From Rutidosis leptorrhynchoides (Eukaryota; Streptophyta; Magnoliopsida; Asterales; Asteraceae), in assembly GCF_046630445.1 (NCBI RefSeq), contig NC_092340.1, positions 33,440,001-33,504,000 on the forward strand: 64,000 nt of DNA. Direction: 5' to 3'. The position numbers were made by a program, and so were the translations under genes. Positions 28,301-35,497 of this stretch are shown in pieces; the first letter of the stretch is position 1; each line of letters begins with the position of its first letter. The notes under the pieces are model-generated. The model saw only the letters and a program-made list of their open reading frames with translations, did not search any database and was not told the DNA's origin.

Positions 28301-28796
28301 TACGCTTGTGCCATAACACTGACTCTTGTTCAGAAGCTTTCGAGACAAAAGCTTGTTGACCACCAACAGAAGCAATGGCCTTCTTCATATCAAGAATATA
28401 TAAGTCTTTGTGTCGCGGCGCAATCATAAGGATCATATCTTTAGGAATCTCAAACTCTTTCTTCAGAATGTAGCTGTTCTTATCATCAAATAACACTTTG
28501 TAATTCTTTTCAGCCACTTGGGAAACAGACAGCAGATTGTGAGACATCTGCTCCACATAATTCACCTTATCAAAACTAACAGAGCCATTTGACAGAATGC
28601 CCTGAGCAGTAATATTACCCCCTTCAGCTCCAGTAAAAGAAACTGGTCCACCGTCTATTGGTTTAACATTAGAAAGCAAAGCCAGATTCCCTGTCATGTG
28701 CCTGGACGCTCCACTGTCAACTATCCACGTGCTGGTACGTGGATTGTAAGCGACCTGCACAAAACAGTAAATGATTAGTTCACAATGGGCACCCAT
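25311..28796 (-). CDS. pol: Sirevirus pol polyprotein (protease, integrase, reverse transcriptase, RNase H)
   Basis: 1,161 codons from the ATG at 28796, with no internal break. Protease: DSG at residues 27-29. Integrase: HHCC zinc site (H163, H167, C197, C200) and catalytic D228, D291, E327 (RTDNGTEF, GVAERKNR). Ser/Glu-rich linker about 480-600. Reverse transcriptase: KARLVVKGY, QMDVKSAFLYG and the catalytic YVDD at 838-841. RNase H about 1000-1130: YSDSDYGG, STCEAEYIA, FVDNTAAI. Integrase before RT defines copia. It overlaps the end of gag by 22 bases in the -1 frame, so expression needs frameshifting, splicing or re-initiation; a splice-acceptor-like TTTTGTGCAG sits at residues 11-14. Confidence 0.95.
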   Translation of the reverse strand: MGAHCELIIYCFVQVAYNPRTSTWIVDSGASRHMTGNLALLSNVKPIDGGPVSFTGAEGGNITAQGILSNGSVSFDKVNYVEQMSHNLLSVSQVAEKNYKVLFDDKNSYILKKEFEIPKDMILMIAPRHKDLYILDMKKAIASVGGQQAFVSKASEQESVLWHKRMGHLSLRKMNHLAHKGLVEGLNVKSFHIPDGCVPCKKGKQTKKSHPAKKFHSINIPLELLHMDLFGPIKKKTLTGEVYCLVVTDEYSRFSWVVLLKQKSETFEQIRLLILKLESLYNLKVRKIRTDNGTEFKNQFMDHFCKEKGIQQQFSPAYTPQSNGVAERKNRTLIETARTMLADSGLPINFWGEAVNTACYIMNRVLVVKRHGKTCYELLQKRKPNIKHLEPFGAPCTIMIKDTGGKFNPKAVTGIFLGYGNPNKRVYNTETKRVEVHYEVEVPKTDPKAITVKGFAWHFDYNDLFDSFNLPPEVTDEDLAAQFLWETRSSAANVPVTSVPTPVPNADIPSTSNSVPELENTSDYEAEQSVNGSESEEEEVQPVPPLVDFHSGLHEQSSGSESDEAPRSDVGRVRRSNRNIIRPCRLNDYFVDDTGVPGKPPTDASTSEPTESLSANVVTAFYSKLNRSGRIFRHAHSCFVCQIEPKDVYEALQYDDWALAMQEELLQFRHLEVWKLVNPPHGCKPLGLKWVLKNKKDEQGIVVRNKARLVVKGYLQIPDIDYDEVFAPVARLEAIRIFLAFASYKGFKVYQMDVKSAFLYGKINETVYVEQPPGFEDPHFPEKVYKLDKALYGLHQAPRAWYATLSNYMIENGFRRGVIDQTLFIKEKGKHLMLVQVYVDDIIFGSTDKGMVDEFEEVMQSKFKMSSLGTIKFFLGLQVAQTDKGIFLHQTKYVADILTRFQMEAERPAKTPLSVNHGISPDMDGAKVDQTLYRAMIGSLMYLTASRPDIMFAVCLCARYQANPNVHHMLVVKKIMRYLKETPSLGLWYPCADGFELTAYSDSDYGGCKKDFKSTSGGCQFLGKRLVTWQCKKQTAVAQSTCEAEYIAASSCTSQVIWIQQQLRDYGLQISNTPIFVDNTAAIAVTKNPVNHSKTKHIGIKYHFIRDCYEKRLIDVVQIGTTEQRADLFPKAFDRPRFEFLLTEIGLKLLKDMVPDKETEK

Positions 28797-31700
28797 GCCC
28801 GAATGGCAGTGGGTTTCCCATCAACACCAACAACCGGCAACTCAACCCATTTCCCTTGAGATACAGACGGACCTTTAGAGTTGCCCTCTCGTTTCACTTC
28901 ACTTTTCGGTTTCCAGACCTTTTGAACAATAGGTTTTCTATAATAATCGGCAGTCTGGAAATCATTTCGGTCACGGTCTGACATTGGAGAGACTGACCTC
29001 TGCCAGTAAACTGGCCTTGGATTGAGGTCAACCTTCCTTTTTGGGGTCTGTTTAAATGGACAAATTCCCGCCCTATGACCTGAAGTCGCACACGTATAAC
29101 AAGTAGTTTCGGCAGCTCGGTAGCTGTCATCAGAATTCACGGAAGGCGGTCCTCGATATCGGGATCTATGGACCTGAATTTTGGTAGGTGTGGACTGTCG
29201 TTTTGGTGAAACAGGTTTGGTCGGTGTTTTGGTTTGGGGTTTTGCCTGCTGTCTACGACCTGGTGGTATATATTTGGGTACACTACCATCAGTTACTCTC
29301 TTGCCAGAAGCATATTCATGCTCATGGTTTAGTCCCTGTTGGAACTTCACAACTGGTGGTGGCGTACTTTTCTTGTTTGAGGGCTTAGGTCTATCAGCAG
29401 GTTTTACGGGTCTCGGTCTCGGTTTCTGCTCAGTCACCTTCTTAGCATTTGAAGGATTCTTAAGGATGGTGACTGGCTTAGTAACGGGGGTTGGTTTCTT
29501 CACTTCGACAGTCTCACTTTCACTCTCAGAGTCAGTTTGACTGTCTTCCACAATACCCTCAACGAGGATCTGGTCCTTTAGTTCACTTTTCAAAACCTCG
29601 GCTTTTGTGGGTTTGCCAGATTTCTCTCCACTTCTCTCCTGTGGGGTACTGGAATAGTCACCCATTAGAGGTGGAGGAATCCCGTCATACCCAAGCCCGG
29701 TCTTTCCTACGTTCTTATGCGAGTGAAACTCATGCACATACGACATTCTCTGGTAATTATCAAGCCTAGCCTTTTCACATTCGTACTTATTCTTATAGGA
29801 TTCTCTCTCAGTCTTAAGTACTTCCATTTCAGTAAGGTTCATATCTAAAATTCTCTTATTCAAAAGAGCATCAGCAGTTAAGCCATCTACCTTAGTTTCT
29901 AGGTTCTTGATCTTATCTACATACTCTTGCTGCTTATTCAAGTAAAACAGGGCATCCTCATAATCCTTCTTATTTACAGCTACTTCCTTTCTAAGGCTAT
30001 CAACTACACTAGCATACTTAGGGCATTCACTACATGTAGTGGGAATCTTATTCAAGGTATCTACAATGGATTCTAACCTAGCTACTTCTAGTTCATAAGC
30101 ATGGCATTTTAAACAAGTAGAAGTAGAATCATTTGGTACCTTAGGTGTCTCAGAAGCATTTTCCATGAAGGCGCAGTTATCTTTCAGTTCACCAGATTCC
30201 TGATACTCCGATTCCGATTCCAGCTCAGACTCTGAACTGGTACCATCCGAGTACTCATCAACCTTATCAGCCGCATTATCTTCACTACCCTTACCCTTAG
30301 CAGCAACATTACCATCAACTATCTTTTCAAACCAATTACCCTCAGCAAAATCCAACCCAATAAGCTCATCATCCGACGAATCAGAAGACACATCAGACAA
30401 CACAGCTTTAAACTTCTCAGCAAGACCCTTTTCTACTCTCTTTCTCAAACACATTTTCACTATCTCATCAGCCCGTTTAACTCGAGCTTCGCACTTGCAG
30501 ACATAACAAACACAATCACAATTACCCAAACAACCAGCTTTCACTCTTTCTAACCGTTCAGCTTCCTTCTCAGATTCTGACTTACCCATAAACACTACAT
30601 TGGCATGTTCAGCATCACCCAATCCAATTGACCATTCAAATCCCTCATCAGCATAGGTTGTATTCATTGCAGAAGATGATGTTTCACACACAGTCTCCCT
30701 AGGTCCGTCAGTAATTGTAACTACTTTCCTGTCAACATTCCCACTATTAGGAGCAAACGGATTCTGAAACCCTGGTTTGTGTGGTCTAGTGCAAGTTCTC
30801 TTAAAATGTCCGTACTCACCACAATTGAAGCACCTAACCTTATTCTTATCAAAACCTAACTTTGAATCTTTGTTACCATTCAAACTCGTCTGACCAGTCC
30901 GTTTCAGATACTTCTTCGCCCTTCTGATAACAATTCCCATAGCACAGATAATGTCCATCCGCTCAAGTTCATCTTCATCGATTTGTTCTAAATCCTCAGC
31001 ACTCAAATGGCTATTAACCGCACTACCTGCCATCATCTCATTGCAACAGTTTACCACAACAGCCGCTAGTTGCATTTCCTCCTTAATCACCTCAGGCGCT
31101 TTGCCTTTGTAATTGTCTAGATGCATCAAAGGTAACTGAAGTTCCTCTGAGGCCTTTCTTTTCTCTCCACTTTGAGGCGATGGTTGTTGAACACAAGATT
31201 GCTGTACTGGTGGCAATGGACAAGATGTACCATACGAACTCGCAGACATGTAAGCAGTTTGGAGTGGGGCATGTTGCACCGGAATCGAGGAGATACCGGT
31301 GGTTGCTCTGTATAACTTTGGATTTTGAGCACCGTTAAGTCTTGCTTCCCTAGTCTGCATTTCTAATTCTTTCTCCATCAACTTCGATGTGAAACCATAC
31401 AAAGTCATTATCCCACCTGGACCTTCTCCAGTAGTTGTACTAATTTGAGAGACTATGTAGTCCCACTTCAACGGTAACCCAAGCTTGAACTGTTTTATTG
31501 CTTTCTGTTCATCCACTGTAAGTCCATAACTTTTTAATTCACTAATCAGATGCCTATATCTTGTAACAGTCTGTTCTAAGGTTTCATCTGGTAAAGCTGC
31601 AAACCTTTTCCACTCCGCTTTTAACAACTGACCCTTGGTTTTTCTGTACCCCTCGGAACCCTCTGTTGCAGCTACAAGAGCATCCCAAAGAGTTTTGGAT

Positions 31701-32074
31701 GTCGAGTACTGCTTGAACTGATGAAAGATTTCAGGAGACAAGGCTTGCGTAAGATGGGCATATGCCTTACATTCTTGTGCATACGCAGCCTTCTCTTCGG
31801 CTTGAAATTCCGATCTGTTCTTTTCATGTAAGTCATTTCCCACAACCACGGTTGGCCATACGTAGCCAATCAAAATATAATCCCAGAGAGTTGCATCGAT
31901 ACCATTCAAGTAGATTTGGAAGCGACCCTTCCAATCTAAGAAATCATTTAAGTTCTCGAGTTTCGGACTACGGTTAGCCGAACCTGTTAAACTCTCGGAC
32001 AAAATCAGTTTCTGTAATCCAGGATTAATTGCTAAGGCGTACTGTTGTGCAAGTTGTTCATTAGTGTCAGACAT
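28775..32074 (-). CDS. gag: Sirevirus Gag
   Basis: I start it at the ATG at 32074 (MSDTNEQLAQ), giving 1,099 residues. The frame is open further, to 32227, but that stretch begins at TTG and consists of translated palindrome repeats. The N-terminal half is a copia Gag (UBN2-type) domain including NDFLDWKGRFQIYL and LKSYGLTVDEQK. A CCHC zinc knuckle (CFNCGEYGHFKRTC) lies about residue 415 of this start and a second (CYTCATSGHRAGIC) about residue 993. Between them are acidic, Ser-rich segments and a coiled coil. The great length fits Sireviruses. It coats genomic RNA and forms the particle. Confidence 0.93.
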   Translation of the reverse strand: MSDTNEQLAQQYALAINPGLQKLILSESLTGSANRSPKLENLNDFLDWKGRFQIYLNGIDATLWDYILIGYVWPTVVVGNDLHEKNRSEFQAEEKAAYAQECKAYAHLTQALSPEIFHQFKQYSTSKTLWDALVAATEGSEGYRKTKGQLLKAEWKRFAALPDETLEQTVTRYRHLISELKSYGLTVDEQKAIKQFKLGLPLKWDYIVSQISTTTGEGPGGIMTLYGFTSKLMEKELEMQTREARLNGAQNPKLYRATTGISSIPVQHAPLQTAYMSASSYGTSCPLPPVQQSCVQQPSPQSGEKRKASEELQLPLMHLDNYKGKAPEVIKEEMQLAAVVVNCCNEMMAGSAVNSHLSAEDLEQIDEDELERMDIICAMGIVIRRAKKYLKRTGQTSLNGNKDSKLGFDKNKVRCFNCGEYGHFKRTCTRPHKPGFQNPFAPNSGNVDRKVVTITDGPRETVCETSSSAMNTTYADEGFEWSIGLGDAEHANVVFMGKSESEKEAERLERVKAGCLGNCDCVCYVCKCEARVKRADEIVKMCLRKRVEKGLAEKFKAVLSDVSSDSSDDELIGLDFAEGNWFEKIVDGNVAAKGKGSEDNAADKVDEYSDGTSSESELESESEYQESGELKDNCAFMENASETPKVPNDSTSTCLKCHAYELEVARLESIVDTLNKIPTTCSECPKYASVVDSLRKEVAVNKKDYEDALFYLNKQQEYVDKIKNLETKVDGLTADALLNKRILDMNLTEMEVLKTERESYKNKYECEKARLDNYQRMSYVHEFHSHKNVGKTGLGYDGIPPPLMGDYSSTPQERSGEKSGKPTKAEVLKSELKDQILVEGIVEDSQTDSESESETVEVKKPTPVTKPVTILKNPSNAKKVTEQKPRPRPVKPADRPKPSNKKSTPPPVVKFQQGLNHEHEYASGKRVTDGSVPKYIPPGRRQQAKPQTKTPTKPVSPKRQSTPTKIQVHRSRYRGPPSVNSDDSYRAAETTCYTCATSGHRAGICPFKQTPKRKVDLNPRPVYWQRSVSPMSDRDRNDFQTADYYRKPIVQKVWKPKSEVKREGNSKGPSVSQGKWVELPVVGVDGKPTAIRAWVPIVN

Positions 32075-32137
32075 GTTTAATTGGTTTAAGTGGTTAAGTT
32101 TAAGTTCAAATTGTCCAAAATCTGTGTTCTGATCAGT

Positions 32138-32470
32138 TCTACGTTCGGCCGAAGGTAAGGGTCGTTCGGTCGAAGGTGTTGTCGTTCGGCCGAAGGTCAC
32201 GTGACGATCGGTCGAGGGACGATACAAAGTGAGGTGTTCGAAAAATTTAACTCGTTCGGTCGAAGGTAGACCCTCGGCTCAGAAAATATGACACTCGGTC
32301 GAAGGTTAGGTTACGTTCGGTCGATGGTAAGGTTACGTTCGGTCGAAGGAAATACTTAAGACACACGGCTCAAACTTTGTCCTTTGGGAGTAGGACTATG
32401 ATCTTCGACCGATGGAGGTATTCGTTCGGCCGAAGGTAAATGACGTTCGGCCGAAGGTAGTTCGTCAGTA
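32138..32470. repeat. Palindrome array in the Sirevirus leader
   Basis: About a dozen perfect or imperfect copies of (GTTCGG[C/T]CGAAGGT), irregularly spaced, between the primer site and the gag start. The array supplies the false N-terminal extension of gag. Confidence 0.85.
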
Positions 32471-32708
32471 GGTTTTCCAGAAAAACGTGGGTTTCGAAGG
32501 AAAATCGACTGTAGGCTCTAATTTTTGACCAAAATCGACAAACTAAACCGATAGAAACCTTTTAATACTAAAAACGACCTCAACTATACTCAAAAACGCC
32601 AAACTATATCGTGGAAAAAGAGACTTTTGATCCTAAACACCAAACGAAAACCCTAACACCTTTTAACACAAAAATTCGACTCAAAAACGTTCAATCGGTA
32701 ACCCAAAA

Positions 32709-32720
32709 GCTCTGATACCA
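32709..32720 (-). promoter_or_regulatory. Primer-binding site of the Sirevirus
   Basis: The minus strand reads TGGTATCAGAGC, the exact initiator-Met tRNA complement, three bases after the 5' LTR ends. Confidence 0.95.
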
Positions 32721-32723
32721 ATT

Positions 32724-33203
32724 TGTTGTTACTCAGACTCGGATCTTGATTGAACAAACGACCTAAAGGCGGAAAACAATGGATCGTATTGAATCGAATA
32801 CTTTATCACCTTCGGATCACTAAAACCTATGGGAAAACCTAGATTTCGGTGTACTAGGGTTTGGTATTCGGTTGGGGGTGTGGAGGAACGACTCTGGAAC
32901 TGATAGAATGCGATTAGGGTTGTGGGAGTGCGTGACCTGAATCTGTAACCCGTAACACGTATTTATACTGATTCCAGTGTCCTTCGGTCGAAGGTCTATG
33001 ACCTTCGGCCGAAGGTCGTCGTCCCTCGCCCGAGGGTCTCTTCCCTCGGTCGATGGTCAGAACTGTCCAACCAACAGTTCGAACATCGTATCGTCTTGGT
33101 TCATAATATATGTCAAACAAAGTATAACCAATAAAGTAAACAGTAAAGTCCAAATGTTAATGTCCATTACAATCATTAAAGAACTAGGGATTATGCACCA
33201 ACA
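32724..33203 (-). repeat. 5' LTR of the Sirevirus
   Basis: 480 bp, differing from the 3' LTR at one position that I could find (32916). TATA-like GTATAAATA on the minus strand (complement of 32960-32968) lies 12 bp downstream of the palindrome pair at 32981-32994 and 33002-33015. Confidence 0.97.
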
Positions 33204-33208
33204 GTGAC
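33204..33208. other. Target-site duplication of the Sirevirus, right copy
   Basis: GTGAC, matching 19144-19148. Confidence 0.95.
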
Positions 33209-33610
33209 GAAAATTAGTTCAGCATTTCATTCAGTATGTTTATATTTAACATTTAAATGAAATAATGTCGAACCATTCAACAACGCTAAATCATTCGGTG
33301 TTAAATTACTTTCTTAAACAATTAGCACACATTTGTTTCATTTACTATCTTCTTATATCATATAAAAGACACTCATCAAACAATTTTTAATTATTCATTT
33401 AAAAAGTTAATACATCAATTTTATATCATTCATAAAGTTAATCCGGGAATAATCATTAAATAAATTATTGACGTTGAGAATCAAATTCATTCATAATTTT
33501 TGAGTTACTTAAAGTTGAACCATCAAACGTTTAATCATTCTAATTTATCAGACTCGACATACCAAAATTTAAGATATTAAAGGGGTTTAAACCTAAGTCT
33601 TGCTTTTACT
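33209..33610. other. Intergenic host sequence
   Basis: AT-rich, with no recognisable gene or repeat. It is the right flank of the Sirevirus insertion. Confidence 0.6.
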
Positions 33611-33613
33611 TAA

Positions 33614-34435
33614 CTTTCAGATCTATTGGGCCTTCCAGAAAATAGACATATTAGATTACATCTTGTTCGTATATATTGTGAAACCCAAGTTTTGATCTCT
33701 TCATTTGAAGAGCATGCTGCGCAGTTTGCTCGTTTCGTTTGGATTGAAATTAGGGGAATCCCGGCCAAGTTTGTATCGGATGAGAATATACATAAAGTGG
33801 TCAGAATGTTTGGTGATGTCTTATACGTGGCTAAATCATCCACATACCTTGGCAACTTTGGTTCGCTTTATGCGTTTCTAAAATCAGGTCGGGTGAAACA
33901 CATACATGAGTTAGTTGAGACTAATTTGGAGGGCGAAAGGTTAACATCGAAGAATTTTTGGGTTAACGAAGTTGGACAGTCAGTTGATCATAAGCTGTTA
34001 ATCGACGATTATTTTTCGGCGGAGGTGACTTCGAGTGTTAATCGATCCATTAGGTTGGGGTCATTTCCGGAATCGGTCAATGTTGATCCTACGGTCACAG
34101 GTTTAGTGAATGGAACGGGTGATGTTATGGGTGTTCATAGTGGGGTTAACAGTGTGGAGGATGGTATAGATGTGGTGGACGCGGTTGTAAAGGCTTCGGG
34201 TTGTTTCGATGCAACAGAAGGTTTTGATGATTTGCTTCAGAGGAAGAAGATGGATGGTGCATGCACAAAGGGATCAGAGGGTAGTGTTAGTGCGGTAGAT
34301 AAGGGTAAAATCACTTGTGGGGTTGATGGGAATTTGGGTTCACCATATTCGGTTCATATGGTCGAGATTGATAATGCTCTTAGTGATGCAGGTTTTGGTC
34401 CTAAGTCTAAAAAAGGAGATTCGAGGAGGTTTTGA
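33614..34435 (+). pseudogene. LINE ORF1-like fragment (DUF4283-type)
   Basis: The frame is open from just after a TAA at 33611-33613, with no ATG near its start, which fits 5' truncation. The segment around FARFVWIEIRGIPAKF followed by a hydrophobic V-x-MFGDVLYV resembles the DUF4283 RNA-binding region of plant L1-type ORF1 proteins. The remainder is low-similarity, Val/Asp/Gly-rich sequence. It ends RRF at a TGA overlapping the next frame, so a frameshift may separate what was one protein. The assignment rests on motif resemblance only. Confidence 0.5.
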
Positions 34436-34932
34436 CACCAACGATGTGTAACGCATCTACTAGTGCTATTCTTGATAACTTGGCTGACGTTGCTACCGGT
34501 AATATTGCGGGTCGTAAGTTTTGTATTTGTGCGGATTCGAATTGTAAGGGTTTTTGTAGGGGATGGCATGTGCATACTAGCAAATTTCGAGGTGATGCGG
34601 CGAAGAAGACCGGGATTAATAAAGCTAAGGTAAAGAAGAAGAACGAGAGGGTTGATTCATTTTCTTTGAAGGATTTTAGTGATGATGAAGAGGAGAGGAA
34701 TGAGCTTAATAAAAAAAATCCCAAGGACTCTCAAAAGGATGGAGCTTGCAAGTGGACTCGCATAGGAACGGGATCGGGTTGTGTAGGAGGACAAGGGGGT
34801 TTTTTCGATCAATTTAGGAATGGTGGTTTGAATTCTCCGGGGAGTGACACCGATGAGGGGATTGGAATTGAGTCGACTTTTACGTTCAAAGTTAATGTGG
34901 ATGGCGGCGGCGACAACAACGTAGGTCGTTGA
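34432..34932 (+). CDS. Small LINE-associated frame, unknown function
   Basis: 166 codons, basic and Ser/Asp-rich, with a short Cys-rich stretch (CICADSNCKGFCRGWH). It overlaps the previous stop by four bases in another frame. It could be the continuation of ORF1 after a frameshift. I recognise no domain. Confidence 0.35.
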   Translation: MTPTMCNASTSAILDNLADVATGNIAGRKFCICADSNCKGFCRGWHVHTSKFRGDAAKKTGINKAKVKKKNERVDSFSLKDFSDDEEERNELNKKNPKDSQKDGACKWTRIGTGSGCVGGQGGFFDQFRNGGLNSPGSDTDEGIGIESTFTFKVNVDGGGDNNVGR

Positions 34933-35175
34933 TTGTTTTTTGTATTGATGTGTTTTTATTTGTAGGTGTTTGATTCGTTCCTTTGTTTGCATGTTAGGTG
35001 TTTGTTATGTTTTCGGCGATGCTCGGGGTTAGTTTCGTTAGGTCCGTGTCTTTGTTAGTTCTTGTTTTCTGTCTTCGAGCCTCGTGAGCGGTTTATTTTG
35101 TATCTTTGTTTCTCGTCTCTTTACGAGACAAAGATTCGTTATATAAGTTTTCGTTTTTTTGGCAACAAAAAAAAA

Positions 35176-35497
35176 GGTGGAAACAAAGGTGACTTTTTTC
35201 TACAACAAACAAAATTTACAGACAGACAGTAAAAAATCCATGGAAAACAAATGTTAAACATATAATTTTTGACATCCTTATGAAACAAAAAACACTTTTC
35301 TTCCCTTAAAATGGCTTTACAATTTATCAATGCAGCCTCCATCATCCCAAGTGTTTGATACATCAATCAAATATACACCACTCTATTCTTTTTTGCCTCC
35401 AGCTGCATCAGATTAATTTAATATATAGTTAGAAATACAGATAAAATCTTAATCTTATGATTATTAGAACACGAAAATGAAATGTTACAGTAAAAGG
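35176..35497 (-). other. RCA 3' untranslated region and possible last exon
   Basis: AT-rich sequence downstream of the RCA stop. A splice acceptor (TGATGCAG) ending at 35403 could begin a short alternative last exon (stop at 35383-35385). The frame at 35139-35366 is not supported as coding. Confidence 0.5.

Larger units (their letters stand above)
19149..33203 (-). mobile_element. Full-length copia/Sirevirus-type retrotransposon (14,055 bp)
   Basis: A complete element: 480-bp LTRs, exact 5-bp target duplications, Met-tRNA primer site, gag, pol in protease-integrase-RT-RNase H order (copia), repeated AGGGGGAG polypurine tracts and a third ORF before the 3' LTR. Very long gag, repeated polypurine tracts and an ORF after pol are typical of Sireviruses. 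The LTRs differ at one visible position (19341 T, 32916 A), so insertion is recent. No stop or frameshift was seen in gag, pol or ORF3. It lies about 2.3 kb beyond the 3' end of RCA coding sequence. Confidence 0.95.
33611..35175 (+). mobile_element. 5'-truncated, internally deleted LINE-like element
   Basis: It holds a LINE ORF1-like reading frame, a second small frame, then a T-rich 3' tail ending in A9 (35167-35175). No endonuclease or reverse transcriptase is present, so most of ORF2 is missing. No target duplication could be defined at the truncated 5' end. It lies tail-to-tail with RCA, about 320 bp beyond the RCA stop. Confidence 0.55.

Noticed and set aside
28800..28825. GGGAAAC heptamer near the end of gag as a -1 frameshift site
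   Set aside because: In the gag frame it reads GGG AAA C, not G GGA AAC, so slippage there would not follow the usual tandem -1 mechanism.
29181..29769. Plus-strand frames of 119 and 92 codons inside gag
   Set aside because: Shadows of the Lys/Pro-rich gag tail on the other strand.
34354..34992. Minus-strand frames of 73-111 codons over the LINE-like remnant
   Set aside because: Antisense shadows without domain or start context.
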